A stretch of 42,582 nucleotides of DNA from Saccharibacillus kuerlensis DSM 22868 (GTDB lineage: Bacteria; Bacillota; Bacilli; Paenibacillales; Paenibacillaceae). How positions within the stretch are numbered: position 1 is the first letter of the stretch; each line of letters opens with the position of its first letter. A model generated the notes under the pieces. It had not been told where the DNA came from. It ran no database searches and was given only the letters and a program-made list of their open reading frames with translations. The DNA lies in NCBI RefSeq assembly GCF_000378145.1, contig NZ_KB899286.1, positions 1 through 42,582 on the forward strand. The letters run 5' to 3'. A program made the position numbers and the translations under genes. Of the stretch, positions 16,195 through 27,281 are shown one piece after another.

Positions 16195-17574
16195 TTATAG
16201 CGCTTTACCTTTCCAATCATCCGCAAAAGCATGCGACACTTTCCAAATGTCACCCGCTCCCATCGTAATAACCAGATCGCCATCTTGAATACGGCCTGTC
16301 AGATCTTCCAGCACTTCTTCTTTCGTTGCCAGATAACGGGCATTGGAGTTACTGTTCTGCTTGATCAGATCGGTCAGCACTGCCGAGTTGACGCCTTCAA
16401 TCGGCTCTTCTCCCGCTGGGGAGTAAATGTCGACGATAATGACTTCGTCTGCTTCCGCAAACGCCCGGCTGAACGCATCAAGCAGGAAGAAGGTACGCGT
16501 ATAGCGCTGCGGTTGGAATACTGCAACAATCCGCTTGCCTGTAGACTTCGCCGCACGCAGCGTTGCCTCGATTTCCGTCGGATGATGCGCATAATCGTCT
16601 ACAACCAGCACGCCGGCCGTATCGGCCAGTACCTGGAAGCGGCGCTTGGCTCCATGGAACTGCGAAAGCCCAATTGCGGCTTCTTCGAACGGAATGCCCG
16701 CTTTGATGCAGGCGATTAGCGCTGCTGTTGCGTTGTAGACATTATATTTGCCCGGAACAAAAAGCTCTACTCGTCCCAGTTCGCGGCCTTCGCTGCTCAC
16801 GGTGAAGGCCGCACGCCGATCGCCCAGCTCCATATCCGAAATCCGGTAATCCGCATCTTCGCCCATTCCGTACGTGATCAGTTTGCTGTTCAAGCGAGGC
16901 ATAAGCTCCCGCAGATTTTCATCGTCGGCGCAGACAATCGCAAATCCGTCTTCGCGCGTCTGATTCAGGAACTGCACATAAGCTTCCTTAATTTTCTCAA
17001 AACTGCCGTCGTAATTTTCCAAATGATCCGCTTCGATATTAGTCACGATGCTGATATAAGGATGATACTGCAGGAAAGTGCCATCGCTCTCGTCGGCTTC
17101 CGCTACGACAAATTCGCTTGATCCAGCTTTCGCATTTGTGCCGAGACCTACAATCTCGCCTCCGATAATATAGGTCGGATCGGCTCCGCACTTCTCCATC
17201 GCCAATGCGGTCATCGACGACGTCGTCGTTTTCCCGTGCGCACCGGCAACGGCAATTCCTTTGCGCTCGTTCAGCAGGCGTGCCAGCATCTGTGAACGGT
17301 GCAGCGTCGAAATACCAAGACGCTGTGCTTCCACACGTTCTGCATTGTCTTCAGGCAGCGCCGTCGAATAAACGACAGTATCGGCGCCATGCACGTATTC
17401 GGCTTTATGGCCGTAGTGAATAAGCGCTCCTCCTTCAACCAACTTTTTCGTCAATCCTTGTTCGGCCACATCGGACCCCGTAATCTTATGCCCCATTTCC
17501 AGCAATACCCGGGCGATTGCGCTCATGCCGTAACCGCCGATGCCGATGAAATGGATGTGCTCTGTCTTTTTCAT
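16195..17574 (-). CDS. murC: UDP-N-acetylmuramate-L-alanine ligase
   Basis: MurC adds L-alanine to UDP-MurNAc, the first step of the peptidoglycan stem peptide. The product (about 459 residues) has the N-terminal Rossmann domain (HFIGIGGYGMSAIARVLLE), the ATP loop GAHGKTTTSSM, the central EADESDGTFL region and the C-terminal ligase domain (DDYAHHPTEIEATL, FQPQRYTRT). The frame also opens at 17589, overlapping the end of folC. I chose the ATG at 17574, which gives MKKTEHIHFIGIGG. An upstream GTG or TTG is possible. In Bacillus murC is elsewhere, so its place after folC is a lineage feature. Confidence 0.96.
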   Translation of the reverse strand: MKKTEHIHFIGIGGYGMSAIARVLLEMGHKITGSDVAEQGLTKKLVEGGALIHYGHKAEYVHGADTVVYSTALPEDNAERVEAQRLGISTLHRSQMLARLLNERKGIAVAGAHGKTTTSSMTALAMEKCGADPTYIIGGEIVGLGTNAKAGSSEFVVAEADESDGTFLQYHPYISIVTNIEADHLENYDGSFEKIKEAYVQFLNQTREDGFAIVCADDENLRELMPRLNSKLITYGMGEDADYRISDMELGDRRAAFTVSSEGRELGRVELFVPGKYNVYNATAALIACIKAGIPFEEAAIGLSQFHGAKRRFQVLADTAGVLVVDDYAHHPTEIEATLRAAKSTGKRIVAVFQPQRYTRTFFLLDAFSRAFAEADEVIIVDIYSPAGEEPIEGVNSAVLTDLIKQNSNSNARYLATKEEVLEDLTGRIQDGDLVITMGAGDIWKVSHAFADDWKGKAL

Positions 17575-17582
17575 AATGTGTT

Positions 17583-18956
17583 TCACCAACCTTTCTCAGA
17601 ATCGGCCTGGTGCAGCAGCTGCGCACGCACGTCGGAAATCAAATATAGTGTACCCGAGACAACCCCAAGATCTCTCGGTCCAATCGAAGTTTCAAACTCT
17701 CCCAAAGCCGTTTTCCAATCGGGCTGCACGACAATGCGCAGGTCTGCCTTGGCGTACTCTGCCCGCAGTCCTTCCGCAATATCAGCAAGCGCCGATGCAT
17801 CCATTTTTTTGCGAAAATCCGGTTCTGTAATAATCAATTCGTCGACCAGCGGCAGAATTTCCTTGAAATAATCTTCGTGGCTCTTCGTAGAAAGCATGCC
17901 CATCATCAGCACCAATCTGTCGTACGTCCATCCGCTGTTCAGGCTCTGAGCCAATGCGGCAGCACCTTCGGGATTATGCGCACCGTCCATCAGAATACGA
18001 GGCTCCCGGCGGACCAGTTCCATCCGGCCCGCCCAGAACGTTTCGCGGAAACCGGCAGCGGTCTTCTCATCGTCAAGCTGAAAAGCCATATACTGACGCA
18101 GCACTTCAAGTGCCATAAAAGCGCCTGCGGCGTTTTCCAGCTGATATTCTCCGCGCAGCGAGAGAGACAGATCAAATTCTCGAAACGGTCCTACGAAATG
18201 CAGACTCTGCCCATTTTCCCCGGTCTCTGTTTTCTCGTAAGAAAACTGTTCGCCTGCCGTGTAGCAAGTGCTTTTGCATCGGCTTGCGGCGTCTTTGATC
18301 ACCTGCAGCGCTTCCGGCTGGCTGACGCTCGTTACAACCGGAACACCGGGTTTAACAATTCCTGCTTTTTCCGCCGCGATTTTTTCGAGCGTATCCCCGA
18401 GAATATCCATATGATCGTGACCTACGTTCGTAATAATCGACAATACGGGATTTACAACGTTGGTCACGTCCATCCGTCCACCGAGCCCCGTTTCCCAAAT
18501 TACAACGTCCGGAAAACAGACTTCGGCATAGTAAAGGATCGCCAGCGCAGTCGATACTTCGAACATGGTCGGCGAACCGAGTTCGGTTGCCGCAAGTTCC
18601 TCGACAACGGGATGCAGCCGATTCGACAGCTGAAGCAGCGTTTCTTCCGGAATGTCTCTGCCGTTGTACTGAAACCGATTTGTGAACTTTGTAATATAAG
18701 GGGACGTGAACGTCCCCACGTCATAGCCGTTATGAATAAGTACGCTGGTCAGAAAAGCACAGGTCGAGCCTTTACCGTTCGTTCCCGCGACATGAACAAA
18801 TTTAAGCCGGCGGTCCGGATGACCGAAGCGCTCCATCAGAGCTTCGATCCTTTCCAGACCGGGCCGAATACCGAACGGAATAAGTCCGTTGATCCATTCT
18901 ACCGCTTCCGCATAAGAAGTTAGAGGCGCCGAAGCGCCGCAATCGTTGTTGTCCAT
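17583..18956 (-). CDS. folC: Bifunctional folylpolyglutamate/dihydrofolate synthase
   Basis: FolC adds glutamate residues to folates (and may also make dihydrofolate from dihydropteroate), keeping them in the cell. The 457-residue protein belongs to the Mur ligase fold: ATP loop GTNGKGSTCAFL (about 57-68), the SPYI/NRF omega-loop segment, ETGLGGRMDVTN, and the C-terminal DGAHNPEGA motif. It starts 12 bases after the valS stop with AAGGTGGG upstream, so valS-folC are probably cotranscribed under the T-box and may continue into murC. Confidence 0.95.
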   Translation of the reverse strand: MDNNDCGASAPLTSYAEAVEWINGLIPFGIRPGLERIEALMERFGHPDRRLKFVHVAGTNGKGSTCAFLTSVLIHNGYDVGTFTSPYITKFTNRFQYNGRDIPEETLLQLSNRLHPVVEELAATELGSPTMFEVSTALAILYYAEVCFPDVVIWETGLGGRMDVTNVVNPVLSIITNVGHDHMDILGDTLEKIAAEKAGIVKPGVPVVTSVSQPEALQVIKDAASRCKSTCYTAGEQFSYEKTETGENGQSLHFVGPFREFDLSLSLRGEYQLENAAGAFMALEVLRQYMAFQLDDEKTAAGFRETFWAGRMELVRREPRILMDGAHNPEGAAALAQSLNSGWTYDRLVLMMGMLSTKSHEDYFKEILPLVDELIITEPDFRKKMDASALADIAEGLRAEYAKADLRIVVQPDWKTALGEFETSIGPRDLGVVSGTLYLISDVRAQLLHQADSEKGW

Positions 18957-18968
18957 CGCTGACCCACC

Positions 18969-21638
18969 TTACCCTTTCAACTCGGCAATACGGGCCAATA
19001 CTTTGTCGCGTTTGTCGGAGTAATCCGCCTGCTTGGCACGTTCTTCTTCAATAACATGTGCAGGAGCTTTCGACGTGAATCCCGGATTCGACAGCTTTTT
19101 GTCGACGCGTTCTACTTCCGAGTTCAGCGTTTTGACTTCTTTTTCGAGACGCGCAATTTCCTGGGCGATATCAATCAGGCCGGCCAGCGGCAGATACAGC
19201 TCCGCTCCCGTAATCACCGACGTCATCGCTTTGTCAGGAGCCTGCAGATCCAGTCCGCTGACATATTCGGACGTGTTGCAGAAACGGCGGATATATCCTT
19301 CGTTCGCAGTCAGGATCTCCAGCGTTTCCGGCGACGTCGCTTTAACGTTAAGCTCGATTTTTTTGCTCATCGGCACATTGACTTCGGCACGGATGTTGCG
19401 AACGGAGCGGATGATTTCCATCAGCAGTTCCATTTCGCGCGCGGCCGAGGCGTTTTCCAACGATTCGTCGTACGTCGGCCATTGAGCCAGCGTAATCGTT
19501 TCGCCTTTGTGCGGCAGGTGCTGCCAGATCTCTTCGGAGATGAAAGGCATGAACGGATGAATCATCCGCATTGTCCGATCAAGCACGTAAGCCAGAACCG
19601 ACTGCGTTTTCTTTTTCGCTGCGGCGTCTTCGCCGTACAGCGACAGCTTGGCGAATTCGATATACCAGTCGCACAGGTCATCCCAGATGAAGTTGTAGAG
19701 CAGACGGCCGGTTTCTCCAAACTCGTACGAATCGATCAAGCGCGTGATGTCGCGTGATGTCTCGTTCATGCGATGCAGAATCCAGCGGTCCGCCGTCGTC
19801 AAGTCTCCGGTGATATCGATCTCGTCGTACGTGAAGCCTTCGAGATTCATCAGGGCAAAGCGCGAAGCGTTCCAGATCTTGTTCGCAAAGTTACGGATCT
19901 GTTCGACGCGTTCGAAGCGGAAGCGCAGATCCTGCCCCGGTGTAATCCCCGTGGACAGCATGAAGCGCATAGCGTCCGCACCGTACTGATCGATGACTTC
20001 AAGCGGATCGACGCCGTTGCCGAGCGACTTGGACATCTTGCGTCCTTCGCTGTCGCGAACGAGACCGTGCATCAGCACGTCTTTGAACGGAACTTCATCC
20101 GTGAATTCAAGCGCCGTAAAGATCATGCGGGCTACCCAGAAATAGATAATATCGTAGCCTGTTACGAGCACGTCCGTCGCATAATAGCGTTCCAGATCTT
20201 CGGTCTTCTCCGGCCATCCGAGCGTGGAGAACGGCCACAGTGCCGAACTGAACCACGTATCGAGGACGTCTTCGTCCTGTCTCAAATCGTCGCGGCCTGC
20301 CAATTGGCGTGCTTCCTCTTCCGTTTTCGCTACAAATACTTCACCTGTCTCGTCGCAGTACCAAGCCGGAATGCGGTGTCCCCACCACAGCTGACGGGAA
20401 ATACACCAGTCCCGAATATTTTCGATCCAGTGCAGGTATGTTTTTTCGAAACGGTCCGGTACAAAGCGAACGCCGTTTTCCGACTTCTGCGCCTCAATCG
20501 CGCGATCGGCGAGAGGCTGCATCTTAACGAACCACTGCGTGGACAGGTACGGCTCGACAACGGCACCGGTCCGCTCGCTGTGTCCTACCTGATGCACATG
20601 ATCCTCAATGCTGACCAGAACACCCTGTTCCTGGAGATCGGCTACGATCTTTTTGCGGCAGTCCGCACGATCAAGACCCGCATACGGTCCGGCTTCCCCA
20701 TTCATTGTGCCGCTTTCGTCCATAACATTGATCTGAGGCAAATCGTGACGAAGACCGACTTCGAAGTCGTTCGGATCATGGGCCGGCGTAATTTTAACCG
20801 CACCGCTGCCGAAGTCTTTTTCAACGTATTCATCAGCGACAACCGGAATTTCGCGGCCGATAATCGGCAGTACGAGCATTTTGCCGACCATGTCTTTGTA
20901 GCGATCGTCTTCTGGATGAACGGCAACGGCCGTATCGCCCAGCATTGTTTCCGGACGTGTTGTAGCTACGGTGATCGAACCGCTTCCGTCCTTGAGCGGA
21001 TACTTCAGATGATACAGGTGACCCTGCGTCTCCTTGTATTCAACTTCGATATCGGACAGCGCCGTGCGTGCAGCCGGGTCCCAGTTGATGATCCGTTTGC
21101 CGCGATAAATCAAGTCTTTCTGGTACAGCTTGACGAACACTTCCTTAACCGCTTCAGACAGTCCTTCGTCCAGCGTAAAGCGTTCGCGCGAGTAATCGAG
21201 CGACAGGCCCATTTTCGCCCACTGGGATTGAATGTTCGCCGCATAAGTATGTTTCCATTCCCACGCTTTCTCCAGGAATTTCTCACGGCCCAGATCATAG
21301 CGGCTTACGCCTTCTTCACGCAGCTTCTGCTCGACTTTCGCTTGTGTAGCGATACCGGCATGGTCGGTACCCGGAAGCCAGAGCGCATCGAATCCCTGCA
21401 TACGCTTGGTGCGGATCAGAATGTCCTGCAGGGTGAAGTCAAGCGCGTGACCGATATGCAGCACGCCTGTTACGTTCGGCGGTGGGATTACGATGGTGTA
21501 AGGCTTCGCTTCCGGCACCCGGCCAGCTTTGAAAAATCCGTTCTCCATCCAGTATGTGTACCACTTTTGCTCTGCGGACTTCGGATCGTAGGTCGTCGGC
21601 AGCGACGTTTGATTTTCGTTATTTTGAATATCCGACAT
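18969..21638 (-). CDS. valS: Valyl-tRNA synthetase
   Basis: Class Ia synthetase charging tRNA-Val, with an editing domain that removes threonine. The 889-residue product has the HIGH motif ([15 protein letters not shown]), an inserted editing domain (about 190-340), the KMSKS motif ([11 protein letters not shown]), an anticodon-binding domain and a C-terminal coiled-coil arm (about the last 65 residues, [12 protein letters not shown] and following). The ATG at 21638 is chosen because GGGGGG lies eight bases upstream. An in-frame codon at 21653 would add five residues. Expression is controlled by the T-box leader at 21714-22141. Confidence 0.97.
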   Translation of the reverse strand: MSDIQNNENQTSLPTTYDPKSAEQKWYTYWMENGFFKAGRVPEAKPYTIVIPPPNVTGVLHIGHALDFTLQDILIRTKRMQGFDALWLPGTDHAGIATQAKVEQKLREEGVSRYDLGREKFLEKAWEWKHTYAANIQSQWAKMGLSLDYSRERFTLDEGLSEAVKEVFVKLYQKDLIYRGKRIINWDPAARTALSDIEVEYKETQGHLYHLKYPLKDGSGSITVATTRPETMLGDTAVAVHPEDDRYKDMVGKMLVLPIIGREIPVVADEYVEKDFGSGAVKITPAHDPNDFEVGLRHDLPQINVMDESGTMNGEAGPYAGLDRADCRKKIVADLQEQGVLVSIEDHVHQVGHSERTGAVVEPYLSTQWFVKMQPLADRAIEAQKSENGVRFVPDRFEKTYLHWIENIRDWCISRQLWWGHRIPAWYCDETGEVFVAKTEEEARQLAGRDDLRQDEDVLDTWFSSALWPFSTLGWPEKTEDLERYYATDVLVTGYDIIYFWVARMIFTALEFTDEVPFKDVLMHGLVRDSEGRKMSKSLGNGVDPLEVIDQYGADAMRFMLSTGITPGQDLRFRFERVEQIRNFANKIWNASRFALMNLEGFTYDEIDITGDLTTADRWILHRMNETSRDITRLIDSYEFGETGRLLYNFIWDDLCDWYIEFAKLSLYGEDAAAKKKTQSVLAYVLDRTMRMIHPFMPFISEEIWQHLPHKGETITLAQWPTYDESLENASAAREMELLMEIIRSVRNIRAEVNVPMSKKIELNVKATSPETLEILTANEGYIRRFCNTSEYVSGLDLQAPDKAMTSVITGAELYLPLAGLIDIAQEIARLEKEVKTLNSEVERVDKKLSNPGFTSKAPAHVIEEERAKQADYSDKRDKVLARIAELKG

Positions 21639-21713
21639 TGGACAGCCCCCCATTGTTCGTTTTTTTAGGTTCAGTTCATTAATTTTTAAAAATGCTCACT
21701 TCTGTAAAAAAGG

Positions 21714-22141
21714 CAATAAAAAAAGCCCTTCGTCGCAAAGGACGAAAGGACTTGCTTTCGCGGTACCACCTTTGTTCCACAGCTGGGCGTTTTCCGCAGG
21801 AAATTGACATCCTTGTCAGGACACTTCCGGAGGAAAATCAGCAACCTTCTCAGCATTTCTGTAAAACTCTCTATCCTTATCGGTATCTCTCCGTAGGGAA
21901 ATCGACGTTTCTTAGACAATGCTTGCTGCGGCACTCGTACGGATAACGGCCGTAAACCGGTCTTCCCTAGCTCTCGCGCAGCCGATTTGAGATCGGATAC
22001 CGAAAAAGGTTCAGGAAAACGACTCCCGGGCGACTTCGGCCAGCTTGCGTCCTACGGAATCTTCCAGCCTATGGATTCCGCTCTCTGAAGGGTCTGCTGC
22101 CTACTCTTCCCGTTCCACGTCTTTTTGAATAGTTTATGAAT
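21714..22141 (-). promoter_or_regulatory. T-box leader regulating valS
   Basis: The minus-strand leader has the standard order: stem I beginning near 22110 with GGAAGAGTAGG, a specifier region near 22018-22023 where GTC and GTT (both valine codons) lie side by side ahead of CCTGAACC, the T-box sequence AAAGGTGGTACCGCG at 21759-21773, and a terminator (AGTCCTTTCGTC / GACGAAGGGCT and seven T) at 21718-21752. The TGGT in the antiterminator bulge pairs with an ACCA tRNA end, fitting the A discriminator of tRNA-Val. Uncharged tRNA-Val should stabilise the antiterminator and switch on valS-folC. Confidence 0.93.
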
Positions 22142-22148
22142 ATCCTTT

Positions 22149-22177
22149 ATCATACCGTGCGGACCCCTGCTCGTCAA
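22149..22177 (-). promoter_or_regulatory. Promoter of the valS T-box transcript
   Basis: Minus-strand reading: -35 TTGACG (22172-22177), a 17-base spacer and -10 TATGAT (22149-22154). It starts 25 bases after the rluA stop. I saw no terminator between rluA and this promoter, so read-through from the heme operon into the T-box is possible. Confidence 0.85.
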
Positions 22178-22201
22178 TAATTGTTCACGAAATATGCCAT
22201 C

Positions 22202-23200
22202 TCATGTCAGACGATTCAGCAGGGTCTCTATATCGCTCGGAATAGGATCCGCAATCTCGATCCGTTCTCCGGTAAAAGGATGGGTAAATTCGAGCCGTTC
22301 GCCATGCAGCGCCTGCCGGTTCAGGAGATCGGAACTGCCGCCATAGAGAACGTCGCCGATCAGCGGATATCCGGCGTGTGCCATATGCACGCGGATCTGA
22401 TGGGTACGTCCGGTCTCCAGAACAAGCCGGACCAGGCTTGCACGACCGCCGCCCAAGGTATCTACAAGCTCAACACGCGTACGGGCCTCCTGTCCGCCGG
22501 GAGAAACCCGGCGGCGGCTCTTGTGATGGCGGTCGCGGCCGATTGGTTCGTCGATTATGCGCAGGGAACGTGGAACGTTGCCCTGCACAACCGCGAGATA
22601 GACGCGGCCGATCGTCTTCTCACGCATCTGCTCATCAAGCGCCAGCCGCGCGTACTCGCCTTTGGCGTACAGCACCGGCCCGGACGTATGCTCGTCCAAC
22701 CGGTGCACGTGATGCACGGCGCAGGCTTCGCCGTGCAGTTGGTAATGCGAGGCGACTGCGTTCGCCAGCGTCAGGCGCTGCGCGCCGCCGTCGGGATGCA
22801 CAGGCATCCCGGCGGGCTTGTGGACGACTAAGCAGAAGTCGTCCTCGTACAGGGCTTCGAGCCCCTCCTCTGTCCAGAGGGGCTCGAAGCCGTAAGGCTC
22901 GTCCGGGCGCAGCCGCAGCCGTGCGCGGCCGCCCCGGACCTGTACTTCGCCCGCGTGCAGCAGGCGGCGGGCCAGTTTTTCCGGCACGCCGAGCGCAGCG
23001 GCGGCCGAAGCTTCGGGCCCGGCGGCGCTGGGCGCCGGGCGGCTGTCCCGCGCGGACGCCCCCTCAAGTGCCGGGCGGTCTTCGCGTACAGCTGCTTCTC
23101 CGGACACTTCATTTAACATGTCCGGATTTGCTCCGCCTGCGATTCCCGCAGGCAGCGCCGTCTCGATCCATTCGCCCCGGCGCGTCCAGGAACGCGCCAT
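22202..23200 (-). CDS. RluA family 23S rRNA/tRNA pseudouridine synthase
   Basis: This protein isomerises uridine to pseudouridine in RNA; the substrate cannot be told from sequence. The 332-residue product has the RluA catalytic motif HHVHRLDEHTSGPVL (catalytic aspartate in HRLD), the KPAGMPVHP start of the catalytic domain and ETGRTHQIRVHMAH near the C-terminus. The N-terminal S4-like region (EKLARRLLHAGEVQV) is preceded by a low-complexity, Ala/Pro/Gly-rich insertion at about residues 20-72, whose DNA is visibly more GC-rich than its surroundings. The ATG shares one base with the hemL stop (TGATG), so it is the coupled last gene of the heme operon. Confidence 0.93.
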   Translation of the reverse strand: MARSWTRRGEWIETALPAGIAGGANPDMLNEVSGEAAVREDRPALEGASARDSRPAPSAAGPEASAAAALGVPEKLARRLLHAGEVQVRGGRARLRLRPDEPYGFEPLWTEEGLEALYEDDFCLVVHKPAGMPVHPDGGAQRLTLANAVASHYQLHGEACAVHHVHRLDEHTSGPVLYAKGEYARLALDEQMREKTIGRVYLAVVQGNVPRSLRIIDEPIGRDRHHKSRRRVSPGGQEARTRVELVDTLGGGRASLVRLVLETGRTHQIRVHMAHAGYPLIGDVLYGGSSDLLNRQALHGERLEFTHPFTGERIEIADPIPSDIETLLNRLT

Positions 23201-24501
23201 CAGAGAGACAGCAGCGCGCTGCGCTGCGCTGCGATCGTGGCATCAATGTCTTCGTCGCTGTGTACGCCGGAGATGAACATCCCTTCAAACTGCGACGGAG
23301 CTACGCTGACACCGCGATCAAGCATTGCTGCAAAATAACGGCGGAACAAATCCAGATCGCTGTTTTTGGCTGAATCATAATTAACGACCGGACCTTCCGT
23401 GAAGAACGGACAAACCATCGAACCGACCCGATTGATCGTTACCGGAATACCGGCTTCCTGCGCATTTTTCTCAAAGCCGGCCTGCAGACGCGCACCTGCC
23501 GTTTCCAACCGATCATATACTTCAGGCGTCAACAGCTTAAGCGTCGTATAACCTGCCGCCATGGCCAGCGGATTCCCGCTCAACGTCCCCGCTTGATAGA
23601 CAGGGCCGCTCGGTGCGACCTGCTCCATAATTTCGCGTTTGCCGCCGTAAGCGCCGACCGGCAGACCGCCGCCGATAACCTTGCCGAAACAGGTTAGATC
23701 AGGCGTTACGCCGAAACGCCCCTGCGCACAGTTCAGACCGACGCGGAAGCCGGTCATAACCTCGTCAAAGATCAGCAGGCTGCCGTGGCGTTCCGTCACT
23801 TCACGCAGTCCTTCCAGGAATCCGGCCTGCGGAGGCACGACACCCATATTGCCGGCCACAGGCTCGACGATCAGGCAGGCGATCTGCTCGCCGAACTTTT
23901 CGAATGCAAGCCGTACCGACTCCAGATCGTTATAGGGCACCGTGATCGTGTTGGTCGCTACCGCTTCGGGTACTCCCGGACTGTCGGGCAGTCCCAATGT
24001 TGCAACGCCGGAACCGGCTTTGATCAGCAGACTGTCTCCATGTCCATGATACGAACCTTCGAATTTCAAAATTTTGTCGCGTTTGGTTACACCGCGCGCC
24101 AGTCGAATAGCACTCATGGTCGCTTCCGTACCGGAGTTAACCATACGGACAATATCGACCGAAGGCACACGTTCCACGACAAGTTTGGCCATCTCCGTTT
24201 CAAGCAGCGTAGGCGCCCCAAAACTCGTACCTTTAGCTGCCGTCTCCTGCAGTACCTGAACCACTTCAGGGTGTGCATGGCCCATAATCAGCGGTCCCCA
24301 CGAGCCTACATAGTCAATAAAAGTATTGCCGTCGATGTCGTAGACACGGGAGCCTTCGCCCCGCTCGATATACACCGGTGTCAGACCAACCGATTTAAAG
24401 GCCCGGACCGGGCTGTTAACGCCGCCGGGGATGTATTTTTTCGCTTCCTCAAAAGCGGCGCTTGAACGGGCATCATTACGCTTGGATACGGATTCGCTCA
24501 T
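23200..24501 (-). CDS. hemL: Glutamate-1-semialdehyde 2,1-aminomutase
   Basis: HemL converts glutamate-1-semialdehyde to 5-aminolevulinate with pyridoxal phosphate, the second step of the C5 tetrapyrrole pathway started by HemA. The 433-residue protein shows the class-III aminotransferase features: [10 protein letters not shown] near the N-terminus, the [15 protein letters not shown] phosphate-binding segment, DEVMTGFR, and the PLP lysine in [18 protein letters not shown] lies seven bases before the ATG. It follows hemB after a 166-base gap with no clear promoter or terminator. The operon order hemA-X-C-D-B-L is that of Bacillus. Confidence 0.97.
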   Translation of the reverse strand: MSESVSKRNDARSSAAFEEAKKYIPGGVNSPVRAFKSVGLTPVYIERGEGSRVYDIDGNTFIDYVGSWGPLIMGHAHPEVVQVLQETAAKGTSFGAPTLLETEMAKLVVERVPSVDIVRMVNSGTEATMSAIRLARGVTKRDKILKFEGSYHGHGDSLLIKAGSGVATLGLPDSPGVPEAVATNTITVPYNDLESVRLAFEKFGEQIACLIVEPVAGNMGVVPPQAGFLEGLREVTERHGSLLIFDEVMTGFRVGLNCAQGRFGVTPDLTCFGKVIGGGLPVGAYGGKREIMEQVAPSGPVYQAGTLSGNPLAMAAGYTTLKLLTPEVYDRLETAGARLQAGFEKNAQEAGIPVTINRVGSMVCPFFTEGPVVNYDSAKNSDLDLFRRYFAAMLDRGVSVAPSQFEGMFISGVHSDEDIDATIAAQRSALLSL

Positions 24502-24667
24502 AGGATCACTCCTTCGGGTTTATAGACGTTAGACGTCCAATCATTTCGGACTGAACGCCTAGCGCCGTTCTTCTGCCCGGACGCAATTCGCGCCGAAGCG
24601 GGCTTGTGTTGATTTATTGTTTGTTTATCGCTTTTGTTCCCTGCTCATCAGAGGATGCGATCAAAGA

Positions 24668-25675
24668 TCAATTCCGTTCCTCGCGCAGCCAGCGGGCCGC
24701 ATCTTTGGAATGATACGTGATAATAATGTCCGCTCCCGCGCGTTTCAAGCCGGTCAACAGCTCCAGTACGATGCCTTTTTCATTGACCCAGCCGTTGGCC
24801 GAAGCTGCTTTGACCATCGAATATTCGCCGCTGACGTTATACGCAACAAGCGGAAGATCAAATTCGTTTTTGATTGTACGAATAATGTCCATATAAGCCA
24901 ATGCCGGCTTAACCATCAGCATATCCGCACCTTCCAATACATCGCTTTCCGCTTCGCGGATCGCTTCCAGGGCATTGGCGGGATCCATCTGATACGTTTT
25001 GCGGTCGCCAAACTGCGGCGTCGATTCGGCAGCTTCGCGGAACGGACCATAGAATGCCGAAGCGTATTTGACCGAATAAGCCATAATCGGAATCTGCTCA
25101 TATCCTGCGGCGTCTAGACCTTCGCGAATCGCCTGAACATAACCGTCCATCATGTTCGACGGCGCAATAATATCCGCTCCCGCTTCCACCTGCGCTACCG
25201 CTGTACGTACAAGCAGATCCAGCGATTCGTCGTTCAGCACGTCACCGTGAATATGGCCGTCGCGTTCGAACGTATGCACCATGCCGCAGTGACCGTGATC
25301 GGTAAATTCGCACAGACATGTATCCGCTACGACCAGCAGATCCGGATACCATCCCTTGATTTTGCGTGTCGCCTGCTGAATAATTCCGTCCTGCGCATAA
25401 GCTTCCGTTCCCAGGCTGTCCTTCGTTTCGGGAATACCGAACAAAATAACCGCTTTGATACCCAGTTCCACAATTTCATCCACTTCGCCTCGCAGCGTAT
25501 CCAACGAAAACTGATATACACCCGGCATGGATCCGATTTCGTTTTTGACGCCTTCGCCGTAAGTAACGAAGATCGGCATAATAAAATCATCCGCGCTGAT
25601 CGCCGTTTCGCGTACCATACTGCGCAAAGCCGCCGTACGGCGGAGACGACGATGTCTGACTGTTGGAAATGCCAT
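24668..25675 (-). CDS. hemB: Delta-aminolevulinic acid dehydratase (porphobilinogen synthase)
   Basis: HemB condenses two 5-aminolevulinates to porphobilinogen. The product (335 residues from the ATG at 25675) has the active-site lysines in [17 protein letters not shown] and [13 protein letters not shown], and the cysteine-rich zinc site [14 protein letters not shown], so it is the zinc-dependent type. The open frame continues 19 codons upstream to 25732. The ATG at 25675 has AAAGGGG ten bases before it and gives the usual start [13 protein letters not shown]. It lies between the cobA/hemD fusion and hemL. Confidence 0.96.
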   Translation of the reverse strand: MAFPTVRHRRLRRTAALRSMVRETAISADDFIMPIFVTYGEGVKNEIGSMPGVYQFSLDTLRGEVDEIVELGIKAVILFGIPETKDSLGTEAYAQDGIIQQATRKIKGWYPDLLVVADTCLCEFTDHGHCGMVHTFERDGHIHGDVLNDESLDLLVRTAVAQVEAGADIIAPSNMMDGYVQAIREGLDAAGYEQIPIMAYSVKYASAFYGPFREAAESTPQFGDRKTYQMDPANALEAIREAESDVLEGADMLMVKPALAYMDIIRTIKNEFDLPLVAYNVSGEYSMVKAASANGWVNEKGIVLELLTGLKRAGADIIITYHSKDAARWLREERN

Positions 25676-25734
25676 GTGAAAAGACCCCTTTTTCATCAAG
25701 AATCCCGAGTCCGCGGACCCGGGTACGTTCATTT

Positions 25735-27276
25735 CTACTTACCCGTTTTCCAATCACACAGAACGCGGATCAAACCTTCGATTGTCGCTTCCTCTGCCAT
25801 CAATTCGACGTTTAAGCCAGCTTCCTGCGCCGTTTTCGCCGTTTGCGGGCCTATGCAGGCAATCGCTGTCCGGTTAAGCAGCTCTACGGCATTCTCTTCG
25901 CCCATACGCTTCAGAACAGTTAGCAGATTGCGCACAGTCGACGAGCTGGTAAAAGTCACTGCGTGAATCTTGCCGTCCTGCAGTAGATCCAGCAGTTCCT
26001 CATCGTCTTCCCCGGTCAAAATCGTCTCGTAAGTATCCAGCTCTGTAACGTTCAGCCCCCGGCTCCGCAGCGTCTCCGGCAGCCAACCGCGCGCCAGGTC
26101 GCCTCTTGGAAGCAGAGCACGCTGACCGGCAAGCAGGTGCTCGCCGTAAGCCGCGATCATGCCTTCCGCATCGAACTGCTCCGGCGGCGCTTCGCTGCGA
26201 ATACCTCGCGCTCTCAAAGCCTCAATCGTTGCCGGACCGACAGCCGCGATACGCGCGCGATGCAGCGAGCGGACGTCCATGCCTTCGTTGTCCAGGTGGC
26301 GGAAAAAGTATTCGACGCCGTTAACGCTGGTGAAAAACAGCCAGTCATAGCTTTCAATCGCATCAAAAGCTTCGCGGATCGGACGAAGTTTGTCCTCGCC
26401 TTCCGGCATAATTGTCTCGATGACCGGAAATTCGTATGGTTCTCCGCCAAGCTCCTCAATCCGGTCAACCAACTCGCTGGCCTGACTGCGCGCACGCGTA
26501 ACAAGAATACGACGACCGAACAGCGGCATCTGCTCCGCCCACTGCAGCCGTTCCCGCTGACCGACCACATCGCCGACCACAATGACAGCCGGCGGTTTGA
26601 AGTCGCGTTCGGCAACTTTATCCGCAATGTCTTCAAGCGTGCCGACCAGTGTCTCCTGTTCGGCACGCGTACCCCAACGGATCAGTGCCACAGGCGTCGA
26701 AGCCGGACGGCCGTGCTTCAACAACTGCGCTGAAATATGTCCAATTTGTGCAACGCCCATCATGAATACCAATGTCCCCGTCGCGTTCGTCACTTTATCC
26801 CATTTAATCATTTTGTCCATTTTATCAGGATGCTCATGTCCTGTAATAACGGAGAACGATGAAGCGATATTCCGGTGCGTTACCGGGATACCAGCATAAG
26901 CGGGAACAGCAATCGAAGAGGTAATGCCCGGTACGATCTCGTATTCGATATCATGTTTGCGCAGTTCTTCAGCTTCTTCTCCGACACGTCCGAATACGGT
27001 GGGGTCTCCACCTTTAAGTCGAACCACGATATGACCTTCGAGCGCCAATTCAACCAGCAGTTTGTTGATGTCTTCCTGCTTCATTGTATGGCGCTCTGTT
27101 CGCTTGCCGACGTAGATTTTACGTGCGCCGGGCTTCATCTGCCGCAATAGGCGTGGGCTTGCCAAGCGATCATATACGATAACATCCGCTTTCTTGATGC
27201 ACTCCAGTCCTTTGAGCGTAATAAGCTTCGCATCCCCAGGACCTGCTCCGACCAAATAGACTTTTCCCTTCAACAA
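25735..27276 (-). CDS. cobA/hemD: Uroporphyrinogen-III C-methyltransferase / uroporphyrinogen-III synthase fusion
   Basis: A 513-residue two-domain protein. Residues 1-245 are an S-adenosylmethionine uroporphyrinogen-III methyltransferase ([40 protein letters not shown]), which makes precorrin-2. Residues about 250-510 are uroporphyrinogen-III synthase ([38 protein letters not shown]), which cyclises hydroxymethylbilane. The fusion is known from clostridia and Paenibacillus; in B. subtilis hemD is separate. It joins the heme and siroheme branches in one polypeptide. The start is a TTG with AGGGG upstream, five bases after the hemC stop; a second TTG follows directly, so the exact start may be three bases later. 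Confidence 0.95.
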   Translation of the reverse strand: MLKGKVYLVGAGPGDAKLITLKGLECIKKADVIVYDRLASPRLLRQMKPGARKIYVGKRTERHTMKQEDINKLLVELALEGHIVVRLKGGDPTVFGRVGEEAEELRKHDIEYEIVPGITSSIAVPAYAGIPVTHRNIASSFSVITGHEHPDKMDKMIKWDKVTNATGTLVFMMGVAQIGHISAQLLKHGRPASTPVALIRWGTRAEQETLVGTLEDIADKVAERDFKPPAVIVVGDVVGQRERLQWAEQMPLFGRRILVTRARSQASELVDRIEELGGEPYEFPVIETIMPEGEDKLRPIREAFDAIESYDWLFFTSVNGVEYFFRHLDNEGMDVRSLHRARIAAVGPATIEALRARGIRSEAPPEQFDAEGMIAAYGEHLLAGQRALLPRGDLARGWLPETLRSRGLNVTELDTYETILTGEDDEELLDLLQDGKIHAVTFTSSSTVRNLLTVLKRMGEENAVELLNRTAIACIGPQTAKTAQEAGLNVELMAEEATIEGLIRVLCDWKTGK

Positions 27277-27281
27277 TACGC

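Noticed and set aside
19773-21668. A 631-codon plus-strand open frame opposite valS
   Set aside because: It lies fully inside the valS gene on the other strand, lacks any domain motif, and has no promoter or ribosome site.
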